DNA of 64,000 nt from Flavobacterium sp. GTDB lineage: Bacteria > Bacteroidota > Bacteroidia > Flavobacteriales > Flavobacteriaceae. The first letter of the stretch is position 1, and the number at the start of each line of letters is the position of its first letter. A program made the position numbers and the translations under genes. Shown here one piece after another: positions 42,955 to 53,019 of the stretch. The stretch is from contig NZ_JAIXSL010000024.1 of the NCBI RefSeq assembly GCF_027484705.1, positions 124,001 through 188,000 on the forward strand, written 5' to 3'. The notes beneath the pieces were generated by a model. It had not been told where the DNA came from. It ran no database searches and saw only the letters and a list, made by a program, of their open reading frames with translations.

Positions 42955-43599
42955 CTAAAAAGAATAAAGGTTTTTTGTCGCATTGTAATACGTCCAGATC
43001 GGAAACAAAAACATCATAAAGAACACAACGATTTCCAGGTAACCGATCCAATCAGGCATATCAAAGGTTTCGATAAAGTTGACCAAACCAAACACGATAC
43101 TCATCATCAGAATTCCCAACAAAGAAATGCCGCCCATAATAAAATGCTCGGCAAGATTGAGTTTCAGTCTTCTGAAGATCAAAAATGCGACCATGCCCAA
43201 TAGCGGAACAATACTCAACAAAATGGTCTTGAGGTTGCTTCTGAAAAATTCCGACACTTGTGGTGTGTTATCAATCTGTTCTTCTTGGACAGGATTGACG
43301 TTTTCATAAAAATGACTTAACAACAGATTCAAACCTATAATCAGCAGCGCCAGATAAAACACATTGTAGTATCGGATGCGTTTCCCGTGAATGTAATCCA
43401 AAGCGGCTTGGCCTGGGCGTACGAACGTTTCTTTAATCGTGAACAGTATTCCTTTCTCAAGATGCCAAATGCCGTGTAACAAATCGTGTAGAAAAAAATG
43501 CTTCAGCGTGATGCGGTGCGTGTCGGTTTTTTGCCCGCAATCCGAACAATAATCGCCGTGGGTTTGGGCATTACAATTCTGGCAGATTCCTTGTTTCAT
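42955..43599 (-). CDS. DUF3667 membrane protein, truncated by an in-frame TAG
   Basis: 214 residues up to the TAG. The N-terminal zinc ribbon 'CQNCNAQTHGDYCSDCGQ' and the following 'THRITLKHFFLHDLLHG' with 'RPGQAALDYIHGKRIRYYNV' are the DUF3667 signature. Four hydrophobic helices follow ('FYLALLIIGLNLLLSHF' is the first). The frame resumes after the TAG with one more helix, and the stop of that extension meets the convergent terminator, so the ancestral protein had about 254 residues. An intact homologue is at 57213-58289. Whether the shortened protein works is unknown. Function of the family is unknown. Confidence 0.8.
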   Translation of the reverse strand: MKQGICQNCNAQTHGDYCSDCGQKTDTHRITLKHFFLHDLLHGIWHLEKGILFTIKETFVRPGQAALDYIHGKRIRYYNVFYLALLIIGLNLLLSHFYENVNPVQEEQIDNTPQVSEFFRSNLKTILLSIVPLLGMVAFLIFRRLKLNLAEHFIMGGISLLGILMMSIVFGLVNFIETFDMPDWIGYLEIVVFFMMFLFPIWTYYNATKNLYSF

Positions 43600-43604
43600 G
43601 GCTG

Positions 43605-45986
43605 TTAATTCTTATAAAACTTCTGTGTTTCTACAAAGCCGTTCGATTTCAATTCCACAAAATACAAACCTGAAGTCAAGGTTTTTATATCGAGATTCTG
43701 GAAACCATCGTTGTTCTTGCTCGAATAAACCAACTGCCCAACTAAATTGAATATCCTAATGCTGTAATCATTATGCGTAGTGCTGATATTCAACACCGCA
43801 TTAGTCGGATTAGGGTAAATACTAAAAGGTGAAACCACATTGTTCGTAGTAGCCAAAACCGAATTCTGCAACAGGTTTACTTTGAAATCATCGAAATAAA
43901 AACCGTCGAGATTCGTGCCGACATCTGTCGATAAACGGAATCTTACCTTGATGGTTTGTCCCGCATAATCGCTCAGATTGATTTCTTCATTGACCCAATT
44001 TTCCTGCGTGCCGCTGTAGGCCGGAATCGTTCCTTCGGTAGCATTTGGCGTGTAGATTTTGGTGTATTTTCCGCATTGTTCCGTCCAGGTTACGCCGTTG
44101 TCTGTGGAGACTTCAAAAGCTACAAAGTCATAACCGGTTTCGAAATTCCATTTGGCAGCAAAAGAAACCGTAGCATTGGTTAAGCCCACTAAATTAATCG
44201 GATTGGTCAGCGTGATTCTTTTGTTTTGGCTGTTGGTATAATTTCCATTTGGAGAATCTGCTATTGATGTTGGCGGCGATACAAAGGCTCCGGTCGCAAG
44301 CCCCCAATTGGTGGTAGTCCAGGTTGGTAATAAAGCCGAACCTGTATCACTTATGATATTCTGTAATTGCCCGAATCTTTTGATGATGCGTTGGGTTTCG
44401 ATGGTTTGGCCATTATCAATTACATAATCAAAAATAATCTCGTCATTACTCGCAGTTCCGCTGGCAAGACCAATTGCAATAGAAGCATTGACGCTATCGG
44501 AAACTTGCAAGCCAGAAACGGTAAATGGCGGGCCTACAGAAACGATGTTAGCCGAAACAGGATTGATGCTCACTGTGAAATTTCCATTGCCACCCAAACC
44601 CAGTTTAGTGAGTTCGAAATTCGCAGAAAAAATTGCAGTATTGCCAATGAATTGCGGTGAATTGTCTTTGAGCGAACCATATTCTCGAAGCAATTTTGCC
44701 GCTGTAATATTGGTAAACATCATTTTTTTGCAAAGTGGAAGAATGTCATCCGAAGCAGGCCAGAACGATTCCCCGATTTCAGGTGTAAATGCAAAGATTT
44801 TGTTGTGGTTCATCGTTTGTCCGTACATGAAATCGTCAGAATCTCCGGATGCTGCATAAAGTTCAGAAGCAATGATGTTACTCAGGTTGTTGTTCGATAC
44901 CATGACTGAAGAAATCTTAACGAAATAATCATTGTCAGGACTTGGTACATTCACTTCATAACCATAAGGATACAACAACAAATCGCTGAAAGTATGCGCA
45001 TTCAAAGCCACTTTGAAATTGTGGTTTTCTACAAAATACTGAATGGCTTTGGTTTCAGGTTCTGATATCGGAGCGGTTCCCGGATAAGTTTCGCCGTCGG
45101 TTGTGGCAGAAATACCAGTCGTATTCCAAACGCTTTGCCCAGCATCGCCATTGATCCAGTAATCGTAATTCCGGTTGTTGTCTACGCCGAAAGTTCCATC
45201 GCCAAAATCACGGCGGTTCTTACGCCACATGCCACCACCGTTAGGATTCGTAGTGTGGTTGTAGATATATCCGTCAGGATTGACCACCGGAATAAAATAG
45301 AGTTCCGTATTGTCAACGATGTTTTTAATCTCGTCATTCGTAGCATAATTCTCTAAAAGATACCACATGTAATAAATGGTTTCTGATAGCGAAATCGGCT
45401 CCCGCGCATGATGCACCGCCGTGTATAAAATCTGCGGACGCATATTGACGGATTCAGGGTTTTTGGTAATCTTCACCCATTGTAAAGCACGGCCTTCGGA
45501 AGTGAGGAAAGTACCGACATTATCTTTGGCTGTAATCAAATTGGGAAATTGTGCGTGCATGTCGTCAAGCTCCTGCAACATTTCCTCGTAAGTGAGGTAG
45601 CCGCCCATGGTGCCCAGATTAAAATTTGTTGGCGTTGGATAATCAATCGTAGAGGTAACACAATCGAAACCGGCATTGTCAATGTTTCTCAGTTGCGGTT
45701 TTTTTTTATCGTTTTGGTCGACGTAGAACTGCTGCACATCTTCCATTTCAATCTCGACTTTCAATCCTAAATTTCTAGCAATCTGGATTTCAGCCTCTGA
45801 AAAATCAGAAGTCAGCGAGTAGCCTTTCTTGTGCATTCCATGATCCATGGCAAGACCGACTTGTTCGAGTTTTTTGAAATTCTCGACCGTGTTGTAGATG
45901 ATTTTCGCGCGGTGGTATTTTTGCGCAGCCGTTTGCGACCAAAGCGACAACTGGCTCAATAATAACACTATCAGTAACTTTTTCAT
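43605..45986 (-). CDS. Secreted M14 zinc carboxypeptidase with type IX sorting domain
   Basis: 793 residues with signal peptide 'MKKLLIVLLLSQLSLWSQ' (19 extra in-frame residues upstream are rejected because they overlap purL). The M14 catalytic domain spans roughly 120-430. The zinc pair is in 'VHHAREPISLSETIYY' (His193, Glu196), the third ligand in 'ALNAHTFSDLLLYPYG', and the catalytic Glu in 'FTPEIGESFWP'. A jelly-roll domain ('VAFEVSTDNGVTWTEQCGKY', 'FYFDDFKVNLL') precedes a T9SS sorting domain ('FSIYPNPTNAVLNI', ending 'ETQKFYKN'). It is an extracellular or surface-bound peptidase. Confidence 0.93.
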   Translation of the reverse strand: MKKLLIVLLLSQLSLWSQTAAQKYHRAKIIYNTVENFKKLEQVGLAMDHGMHKKGYSLTSDFSEAEIQIARNLGLKVEIEMEDVQQFYVDQNDKKKPQLRNIDNAGFDCVTSTIDYPTPTNFNLGTMGGYLTYEEMLQELDDMHAQFPNLITAKDNVGTFLTSEGRALQWVKITKNPESVNMRPQILYTAVHHAREPISLSETIYYMWYLLENYATNDEIKNIVDNTELYFIPVVNPDGYIYNHTTNPNGGGMWRKNRRDFGDGTFGVDNNRNYDYWINGDAGQSVWNTTGISATTDGETYPGTAPISEPETKAIQYFVENHNFKVALNAHTFSDLLLYPYGYEVNVPSPDNDYFVKISSVMVSNNNLSNIIASELYAASGDSDDFMYGQTMNHNKIFAFTPEIGESFWPASDDILPLCKKMMFTNITAAKLLREYGSLKDNSPQFIGNTAIFSANFELTKLGLGGNGNFTVSINPVSANIVSVGPPFTVSGLQVSDSVNASIAIGLASGTASNDEIIFDYVIDNGQTIETQRIIKRFGQLQNIISDTGSALLPTWTTTNWGLATGAFVSPPTSIADSPNGNYTNSQNKRITLTNPINLVGLTNATVSFAAKWNFETGYDFVAFEVSTDNGVTWTEQCGKYTKIYTPNATEGTIPAYSGTQENWVNEEINLSDYAGQTIKVRFRLSTDVGTNLDGFYFDDFKVNLLQNSVLATTNNVVSPFSIYPNPTNAVLNISTTHNDYSIRIFNLVGQLVYSSKNNDGFQNLDIKTLTSGLYFVELKSNGFVETQKFYKN

Positions 45987-46026
45987 GGATGATTTTTGCC
46001 CAAAAATACGATATTGGATCAAATAA

Positions 46027-49000
46027 TTATTTTTTATTTTCAATCCACTCGCGGGCGTTTACAAACGCTTCAATCCACGGGGTTACTTCATCGTTGCGGT
46101 CTTTTGGGTAATGCGCCCAGTTCCACGAAAATGTCGAGCGTTCGATATGCGGCATCGTCACCAAATGCCTGCCCGTTTTGTCACAAAGCATTGCGATGTT
46201 GTAATGTGAGCCGTTCGGATTCGCCGGATAACCTTCATAACCATATTTTGCTACGACGTGGTATTCGTTTTCTTCATGTGCAAGGTCGAATTTACCTTCG
46301 CCATGCGACACCCAAACGCCCAAAGTGCTTCCGGCTAACGTAGATAACATCACAGAATTGTTTTCCTGCACTTTCACCGAAGTGAAAATACTTTCGTGTT
46401 TTCGGCTGTCGTTGTGTTTCATTTTGCCATGAATTTTATGCTCGGGATAAATGATGCCGAGTTCCATAAACAACTGGCAACCGTTGCAAATGCCGACTGA
46501 TAAAGTGTCTTCGCGTCTGAAGAAATCTTCCAAAACCGTTTTGGCTTTTTCGTTATACAAAAACGCTCCGGCCCAACCTTTGGCGCTTCCAAGCACGTCG
46601 GAATTCGAGAATCCGCCAACGGCTCCGATGAATTGAATGTCTTTTAAATCTTCACGCCCGGAAATCAAATCGGTCATGTGCACATCTTTGACATCAAATC
46701 CGGCGAGATACATCGCATTGGCCATTTCGCGTTCGGAATTGCTGCCTTTTTCGCGGATGATTGCGGCTTTTGGCCGTGGTTTACTTGTGTTGAGTTCCGG
46801 TTTTTTTCCTGTGAAATGTGCTGGAAACAAGTATTGTAATTTTTGATTTTTATAATTCTCAAAACGCGCTTTAGCCATATTGTTTTGCGTTTGGTTTTGG
46901 TCGAGCAGGTAAGAGGTTTCGAACCAAAGATCGCGGTATTCTGAAATCGAGAAGTCATTTTCATTGATCATCAGCGAATCGGATTCCGTTACTTTTCCGA
47001 TGTTGAAATATTCGATGTCGTGTTGTTTTAATTTCGCTTCAACAACAGCGTCATTTTTCGCTTGGATTACGATTCCAATATTTTCAGCAAACAAAATTTT
47101 GATAATATCTTTTTCAGTGAATTGATTGAAATCGAATGTCGCTCCGAGATTCACATCGGCAAAACACATTTCGAATAAAGTCGTAATCAGTCCGCCGCTT
47201 CCGATGTCATGACCTGCAAGGATTTGATTGTCGAGAATTAATGCTTGAATCGTATTGAAAGCGCGTTTAAAGAACTCAGCATCTTGGATGGTTGGCACTT
47301 CATTTCCAAGCTTATTCTGTGTCTGGGCAAACGAACTTCCGCCCAATTTAAAAGTGTCCTGCGACAAATTGATATAGTAAATCGAACCGCCGTCTTTCTG
47401 TAAAACAGGTTCGACGACTTTCATAATATCAGTGCAATTTCCACCCGCTGAAATGATGACCGTTCCAGGCGCAATCACCTCGTCATTCGGGTATTTCTGT
47501 TTCATCGACAGCGAATCTTTTCCGGTTGGGATGTTGATTCCTAAAGCAATCGCGAAATCGGAACAACCCTGAACGGCTTCATACAAACGCGCATCTTCGC
47601 CTACGTTTTTGCAGGCCCACATCCAGTTGGCGGAAAGTGAGATGCCCCGGATTCCGTCTTTAATCGGCGCCCAAATGATATTCGATAAGGCTTCACCAAT
47701 CGCATTCCTGCTTCCTGCAACAGGATCGATCAAAGCTGCAATGGGAGCGTGGCCAATCGAGGTTGCGACGCCTTCTTTTCCTGCATAATCCAAAGCCATG
47801 ACACCAACGTTGTTCAAAGGCAATTGTAAGGGGCCGGCGCATTGTTGTTTGGCGACTTTCCCACCGACACAACGGTCGACTTTATTGGTGAGCCAGTCTT
47901 TACAAGCAACCGCTTCAAGCTTTAAAACCTGCTGAATGTAATCGGTTAAATGTTCTTTAGAATAGGTGAGTGGTTCGTATTTTCTATTGACAGTCACGTC
48001 GTTCATGACAATTTTTGGGGAACTTCCGAACATTTCTGCAATCGCGAAATCCATCGGTTTAGCACCGGTGGTTTTGGATTCGAACGTAAAACGGTGCGAA
48101 CCTCTAATATCGCCCACTTCATACATCGGGGAGCGTTCGCGGTCGGCAATTTTATGCAGCAAATCAACATCTTTTTGACCAATCACCAAGCCCATGCGTT
48201 CCTGCGATTCGTTGCCAATGATTTCTTTGGCCGATAAGGTCGGATCGCCAACCGGAAGTTTGTCTAAATCGATGAGACCGCCAGTTTCTTCGACGAGTTC
48301 CGACAAGCAGTTCAAATGCCCGCCTGCACCGTGATCGTGAATCGAAACAATCGGGTTGTGATCGCTTTCGACCAAGCCACGAATCGCATTGGCAGCACGT
48401 TTTTGCATTTCGGGATTAGAGCGTTGAATGGCGTTGAGTTCAATTCCGGAACTGAAAGCACCTGTGTCTGCTGAGGAAACTGCAGCGCCGCCCATGCCGA
48501 TGCGGTAATTTTCTCCACCCAAAATCACGACTTTATCGCCAACTTTTGGTTTCTGTTTTATGGATTGCTCTAATTTTCCGTAGCCGATGCCGCCAGCTTG
48601 CATGATGACTTTATCGTAACCTAATTTTCGATTATTTTCTTCGTGTTCGAACGTTAAAATGGAACCGGTAATCAAAGGTTGCCCGAATTTATTTCCGAAA
48701 TCGGAAGCGCCATTCGAGGCTTTGATCAGGATATCGAGCGGCGTTTGGTAGAGCCATTTTCTTTCGTTCATGCCTTTTTCCCACGGGCGATTGTTTTGCA
48801 ATCTGGAATAAGCGGTCATATAAACGGCTGTTCCTGCTAATGGAAGTGAGCCTTGTCCTCCTGCTAAGCGGTCGCGAATTTCGCCGCCAGAACCGGTTGC
48901 CGCTCCGTTGAAAGGTTCGACAGTTGTTGGGAAATTGTGCGTTTCGGCTTTCAATGAAATTACCGAATCAAATTCCTTGAGCTCGTAGAAATCAGGTTTG

Positions 49001-49683
49001 TCGGCAGATTTAGGAGCGAATTGCTGCACTTTTGGGCCTTTGACAAAAGCAACATTGTCTTTGTAAGCCGAAACAATATCGTTGGGGTTTTCAGCCGAAG
49101 TTTTTTTGATGAGTTTGAATAGCGACGATTCTTTTTCTTGTCCGTCAATCACAAAAGTGCCGTTGAAAATCTTGTGTCGGCAATGTTCCGAATTGACTTG
49201 CGAGAAACCAAACACTTCGGAATCTGTCAGTTTGCGATTGATTTTTTGGGACAAATGATTTAAATAATCAACTTCTTCAGCACTTAATGACAATCCTTCT
49301 TTTTGGTTGTAAGCGGCAATGTCTTCAATCTCTAATATTGGTTCGGGTTTGATCTGAATTGTGAAAATGTCCTGATTCAATTCGGCGTATTGCTGTGAAA
49401 GCATCGGATCGAAATCAACCGCGTCCGCAGTTACTTTTTGGAATTCCTCAATCCTGAGAATACCGTCGATGCCCATGTTCTGTGTGATTTCAACGGCGTT
49501 GGTGCTCCAGGGCGTAATCATGGTGGCCCGTGGACCAACAAAAAAATCCGCGAGAACGGATTTTTCTATGAGATTGACGTTGCCAAAGAGCCAGTTTAAT
49601 TTTGAGAGGGTTTCTGCCGAAAGTGCGTTTTGCGTCTGTACGGCAAAAACTGTAGTGCTTTCGTTTCCGAAGAAATGAATCAT
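46027..49683 (-). CDS. purL: Phosphoribosylformylglycinamidine synthase, single-chain
   Basis: 1218-residue large PurL that makes FGAM from FGAR, glutamine and ATP in purine synthesis. The FGAM synthase domains show 'HCRHKIFNGTF', 'KAETHNFPTTVEPFNGAATG' and 'IHDHGAGGHLNCLSELVEE'. The C-terminal glutaminase shows 'AIIREKGSNSEREMANAMYL', the nucleophile in 'SVGICNGCQLFMELG' and the His in 'VSHGEGKF'. The length is somewhat below that of the Escherichia coli enzyme, as is usual in Bacteroidota. A 40-base gap separates it from the downstream peptidase signal peptide. Confidence 0.97.
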   Translation of the reverse strand: MIHFFGNESTTVFAVQTQNALSAETLSKLNWLFGNVNLIEKSVLADFFVGPRATMITPWSTNAVEITQNMGIDGILRIEEFQKVTADAVDFDPMLSQQYAELNQDIFTIQIKPEPILEIEDIAAYNQKEGLSLSAEEVDYLNHLSQKINRKLTDSEVFGFSQVNSEHCRHKIFNGTFVIDGQEKESSLFKLIKKTSAENPNDIVSAYKDNVAFVKGPKVQQFAPKSADKPDFYELKEFDSVISLKAETHNFPTTVEPFNGAATGSGGEIRDRLAGGQGSLPLAGTAVYMTAYSRLQNNRPWEKGMNERKWLYQTPLDILIKASNGASDFGNKFGQPLITGSILTFEHEENNRKLGYDKVIMQAGGIGYGKLEQSIKQKPKVGDKVVILGGENYRIGMGGAAVSSADTGAFSSGIELNAIQRSNPEMQKRAANAIRGLVESDHNPIVSIHDHGAGGHLNCLSELVEETGGLIDLDKLPVGDPTLSAKEIIGNESQERMGLVIGQKDVDLLHKIADRERSPMYEVGDIRGSHRFTFESKTTGAKPMDFAIAEMFGSSPKIVMNDVTVNRKYEPLTYSKEHLTDYIQQVLKLEAVACKDWLTNKVDRCVGGKVAKQQCAGPLQLPLNNVGVMALDYAGKEGVATSIGHAPIAALIDPVAGSRNAIGEALSNIIWAPIKDGIRGISLSANWMWACKNVGEDARLYEAVQGCSDFAIALGINIPTGKDSLSMKQKYPNDEVIAPGTVIISAGGNCTDIMKVVEPVLQKDGGSIYYINLSQDTFKLGGSSFAQTQNKLGNEVPTIQDAEFFKRAFNTIQALILDNQILAGHDIGSGGLITTLFEMCFADVNLGATFDFNQFTEKDIIKILFAENIGIVIQAKNDAVVEAKLKQHDIEYFNIGKVTESDSLMINENDFSISEYRDLWFETSYLLDQNQTQNNMAKARFENYKNQKLQYLFPAHFTGKKPELNTSKPRPKAAIIREKGSNSEREMANAMYLAGFDVKDVHMTDLISGREDLKDIQFIGAVGGFSNSDVLGSAKGWAGAFLYNEKAKTVLEDFFRREDTLSVGICNGCQLFMELGIIYPEHKIHGKMKHNDSRKHESIFTSVKVQENNSVMLSTLAGSTLGVWVSHGEGKFDLAHEENEYHVVAKYGYEGYPANPNGSHYNIAMLCDKTGRHLVTMPHIERSTFSWNWAHYPKDRNDEVTPWIEAFVNAREWIENKK

Positions 49684-49769
49684 TGTAAAAGTATTAGTTG
49701 TGTTGTAGCTGCAAATTTAGGTTAAAAAACCGCAAACCGCAATCAACAGTTATCACGACTTTTAAACAA

Positions 49770-51374
49770 TTATTCCGGAAAAGCGGCGCTTTGATAAGCT
49801 CCTAAATCGGGTGGATTCGAGGTGCGCAGATGGCCTAAAACATCGTTCGGAATGATGTAAAGTAGGCTTCCTTTTTGGTAAGCTCCGCCTTCGGGATCAT
49901 CGCTGATGTTTAATTTGTTTCTATTGGCATCGAAGAATTTAGGGTCTTTGTTCCTTGTGTTTCCTAAGGTGTTATCTTCTCTGATAAAATCATATTCTGG
50001 ATGGTTATACTGGAGTGAAGTGCCGGCATCTCTGAATTTGAATAAGCAATATTTTAATTCATATCTAAAAGGGAATTGAACAGGCGATTCCGAATCGTCG
50101 AATTTGTCTAAAAAGAATTCAATATTATTGCTTCCGTAAATGATGCAGTTGTAGAAATTGGCCTGAACCAACGAATAAGGAGTCTGATTGCCATTTTCGT
50201 CTTCATAATAATTGTTTAAATGCACGGCTAACTGTTTGGAGCTCGACCAATTGTTATTAAACGTACAATGTCTGAAATCATAACTGCCTCCAAATTCACA
50301 CAATAAAGCGGTTTGTCCCGCTAAATTTACCACGAGATTTTTGGAATGATTCATTGTTGCGCTTTTGGCCAAAATACCAAAATTGGCGGAATTGTAGATT
50401 TGCGAATCTTCGATATCCAAAACACAATTGTCAACAAACAATCCAACGGTCGCATTTTTTACGGTTAAATGTTTGATTTTGTTGGCAATACTGCCTTCTC
50501 GCATCCAGATCGTTCCCCATTGTCCGGGCACATCTTCGTAAAGCGGTTCGAGACGGTCGCCTTCAAAAGTGACTTCGTTTAACAGCGGATTGTTATCGGG
50601 AGAAGCTGTACCGTTGACGTTCAAAGTACCGCCGGGTTGCACTAATATGCCTGAATCGGCGTGAAAATAAACACGCGCACCCGCATCAATGTTGAGGGTT
50701 TTTCCAATGGGAACTCCGGCATAACCATAAATCACATAAGGTTTGGTATTGGTGAAATGGAATTCGTCACCATTGACAGGATCGCTAGGATCGAGTTCGA
50801 AGCCGTTGATGCGCACTTCATCACCATTTTCATCAGTTCCCAGAAGCAGATTTTCTTGGATGCCATTACTATCGCGCTTCGGATATAAAAAATAAGCGTC
50901 TTTGATCAAAGTAACCAAATTGACTTTCTGTTGCAAACTTCCATTATCGAACAAAATATCATCGGTATACAGAAATTCGGTTGGATTGTTATTGGCGATA
51001 TCAGCAATATCGGCGGTCGTTTCAATGAAAATATACAGGCTGTCTTTGGCGAGCAATTCTACATCGTTAAACACGCGTCCGTCACCAACGCCGTTTAGGT
51101 CGGCATCTTCACCGGTCAAACCGTCAATCATCATGCGGTATTTCGAATTCGTTTTTCCCAACTGGATTTTAGGAATTTTGATATCATCATTACTGCGGTT
51201 GTACACTTTTAAAGTATAAGTACTGGAGCCGATGTTGCTAAAAACGGTATCTAAGTAAACCGTATCTTTTGAAAAGCCCAAGTTTCCGGAACTCGCGACG
51301 GTATCAAAATCTTTACGGCACGAACTCAACGACACGATAAAAGCAATAAGAAACAGAGGAATAAGGTTGCGCAT
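49770..51374 (-). CDS. Large lipoprotein, probable parallel beta-helix
   Basis: 534 residues. The lipoprotein signal 'MRNLIPLFLIAFIVSLSSC' is followed by an Ig-like strand region ('SSTYTLKVYNRSNDDIKIPK'). The middle and C-terminal part have short repeated hydrophobic rungs with Asn ladders typical of right-handed beta-helices ('HLTVKNATVGLFVDNCVLD', 'SQIYNSANFGILAKSATMN'). No pectate-lyase catalytic motif is visible. It may be a surface carbohydrate-binding or structural protein, with function unknown. It lies 86 bases upstream of purL on the same strand and could be read with it. Confidence 0.75.
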   Translation of the reverse strand: MRNLIPLFLIAFIVSLSSCRKDFDTVASSGNLGFSKDTVYLDTVFSNIGSSTYTLKVYNRSNDDIKIPKIQLGKTNSKYRMMIDGLTGEDADLNGVGDGRVFNDVELLAKDSLYIFIETTADIADIANNNPTEFLYTDDILFDNGSLQQKVNLVTLIKDAYFLYPKRDSNGIQENLLLGTDENGDEVRINGFELDPSDPVNGDEFHFTNTKPYVIYGYAGVPIGKTLNIDAGARVYFHADSGILVQPGGTLNVNGTASPDNNPLLNEVTFEGDRLEPLYEDVPGQWGTIWMREGSIANKIKHLTVKNATVGLFVDNCVLDIEDSQIYNSANFGILAKSATMNHSKNLVVNLAGQTALLCEFGGSYDFRHCTFNNNWSSSKQLAVHLNNYYEDENGNQTPYSLVQANFYNCIIYGSNNIEFFLDKFDDSESPVQFPFRYELKYCLFKFRDAGTSLQYNHPEYDFIREDNTLGNTRNKDPKFFDANRNKLNISDDPEGGAYQKGSLLYIIPNDVLGHLRTSNPPDLGAYQSAAFPE

Positions 51375-51495
51375 TATGATGGATTTTTTGTAAAAATAGG
51401 TTTTAATTTGAAAATGTGAAAATCAGAAGCTTTGAAAATTAATGTAACAACGTACAAAAAGTGAAATTAGTCTTTTTATCCATTTCATTATAGTT

Positions 51496-51503
51496 TAATT
51501 TTG
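51496..51503 (+). promoter_or_regulatory. Flavobacterial -7 element of the menaquinone operon
   Basis: TAATTTTG, a TAnnTTTG match, 14 bases before the thioesterase start. Confidence 0.45.
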
Positions 51504-51517
51504 CAAAAAAAATTGTT

Positions 51518-51949
51518 ATGGCTATCGATAGAGAAAAAATGATTGCGATGTGTAACGCGTTTTCCAAAAATACGCTGATGGAAACCTTACAGATCGAATT
51601 TGTGGATGCGGGCGAAGATTTCCTGCAAGCAACGATGCCTGTGAATCCAAGAATCCACCAGCCAATGGGTTTGCTGCATGGCGGCGCGAGTGTGGCTTTG
51701 GCAGAAAGTGTCGGCAGCGCGGCTTCGATGTTGTTTGTGAACAATGAAGTGAGTGAAATTCGTGGCATCGAGATTTCCGCAAACCACCTCAAAGCCAAAA
51801 GAGACGGCATCGTTACCGGAACCGCGCGCATCGTTCATAAAGGCAGAAGCATTCATTTGTGGGAAATCAAAATCACCGATGAAAACGGCACACTGATTTC
51901 GCTTTGCAAACTCACCAACATGGTGTTGCCCAAAAGAAGATTGCAATGA
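51518..51949 (+). CDS. Hotdog-fold thioesterase, probable DHNA-CoA thioesterase
   Basis: 143-residue PaaI/YdiI-type acyl-CoA thioesterase. The core 'RIHQPMGLLHGGASVALAES' holds the conserved His-Gly-Gly and the catalytic Glu, followed by 'EIRGIEISANHLKAKRDG'. Its stop overlaps the start of menF in ATGA, so the two are translationally coupled. This pairing makes 1,4-dihydroxy-2-naphthoyl-CoA, a menaquinone intermediate, the likely substrate; general acyl-CoA turnover is the alternative. Confidence 0.85.
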   Translation: MAIDREKMIAMCNAFSKNTLMETLQIEFVDAGEDFLQATMPVNPRIHQPMGLLHGGASVALAESVGSAASMLFVNNEVSEIRGIEISANHLKAKRDGIVTGTARIVHKGRSIHLWEIKITDENGTLISLCKLTNMVLPKRRLQ

Positions 51950-53019
51950 TCACTGACGATAGCGTAGTATTGTTCCAAAAAATGGAGGGACATTTCAGGC
52001 TGCAGTTGCCTTTTGCGGTTTATAACAAACCCAATGCGAAAAAGATTATTGGTGTTTTTCAGGATAATGATTTGCTTTATCGGATAGAAGATTTCACGGA
52101 AGTTGGTTTTGCTTTTGCTTCCTTCAACAGTGAAGAAATGATTTTAATTCCGGGCAATCAATCTCAAATTTTTACCACTGATTTTGAAGTCAAACAAGTT
52201 ACAGATAACGTTAAAACCATCGAAGAAATTGAAGTTTCCGATGCAAAATCGGATTTTATGCTACTCGTTCAAAATGGCATTGATGCGATTCAAAACGGCG
52301 AATTCGCCAAAGTGGTTTTATCTCGAAAAGAGACTTTTTCATGTCCTGAATTTGATTTGGTTGCAACCTTTCAAAAACTGTTGCAAGCATACCCAACAGC
52401 CTTTACATATTGCTTTTTTCACCCGAAAGTAGGGTTGTGGCTGGGCGCTTTTTCAGAGCAGTTAATTCAGGTGAAACAAAAGAAGCTGCGCACGATGGCC
52501 GTTGCCGGTACGCAGGTTTATCAGGAAAACGTGATTTGGGAACCAAAAGAAAAAGCGGAACAGCAATTTGTGACGGATTTCATTACGGAAAGCCTTCATG
52601 GTTATGTGTCGGACACTAAAGTTTCTGAACCTTACACGATGAAAGCCGGAAATCTCGTCCATATCAAAACCGATATTGAAGCGGATTTGAACCATAGTTC
52701 CGATTTAAAAGAAGTCATCAAAATATTGCATCCAACACCCGCGGTTTGTGGTTTTCCGAAAGAAAATGCCAAAGCATTCATCCTAAATCAGGAAGGCTAC
52801 GACCGGGAATTTTATTCAGGCTTTTTAGGTGAATTGAATCTTGACGTTGAAAAAAACGAAAACAGTACGGATTTGTACGTCAATTTGCGCTGCATGAAAA
52901 TCGAAAATAATACGGTTAATTTGTACGTCGGTTGCGGTATTACCAAAGACAGTATTCCCGAAAAGGAATGGCAGGAAACGGTCAACAAATCCAAAACCAT
53001 GAAACAAGTTTTGTATTAA
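51946..53019 (+). CDS. menF: Isochorismate synthase MenF-like
   Basis: 357-residue chorismate-utilising enzyme converting chorismate to isochorismate for menaquinone. Visible are 'IQNGEFAKVVLSRKETF', 'YPTAFTYCFFHPKVGLWLG', 'VWEPKEKAEQQFVTDFI', 'ILHPTPAVCGFPKENA' and 'YDREFYSGFLGELNLD', the chorismate-binding family signatures in order. The start is the ATG in the ATGA overlap with the thioesterase. EntC-type siderophore synthesis is an alternative, but no siderophore genes are near. Confidence 0.9.
   Translation: MITDDSVVLFQKMEGHFRLQLPFAVYNKPNAKKIIGVFQDNDLLYRIEDFTEVGFAFASFNSEEMILIPGNQSQIFTTDFEVKQVTDNVKTIEEIEVSDAKSDFMLLVQNGIDAIQNGEFAKVVLSRKETFSCPEFDLVATFQKLLQAYPTAFTYCFFHPKVGLWLGAFSEQLIQVKQKKLRTMAVAGTQVYQENVIWEPKEKAEQQFVTDFITESLHGYVSDTKVSEPYTMKAGNLVHIKTDIEADLNHSSDLKEVIKILHPTPAVCGFPKENAKAFILNQEGYDREFYSGFLGELNLDVEKNENSTDLYVNLRCMKIENNTVNLYVGCGITKDSIPEKEWQETVNKSKTMKQVLY

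Noticed and set aside
33637..43599. Both interrupted genes are broken by TAG, raising the idea of TAG recoding (for example suppressor tRNA).
   Set aside because: TAG is the ordinary stop of at least seven other genes here (ilvE, mnmD, the SulP gene, the carbonic anhydrase, the propeller lipoprotein, and the glycosyltransferases ending at 60845 and 63107), and no suppressor tRNA is visible. Two independent point mutations are simpler.
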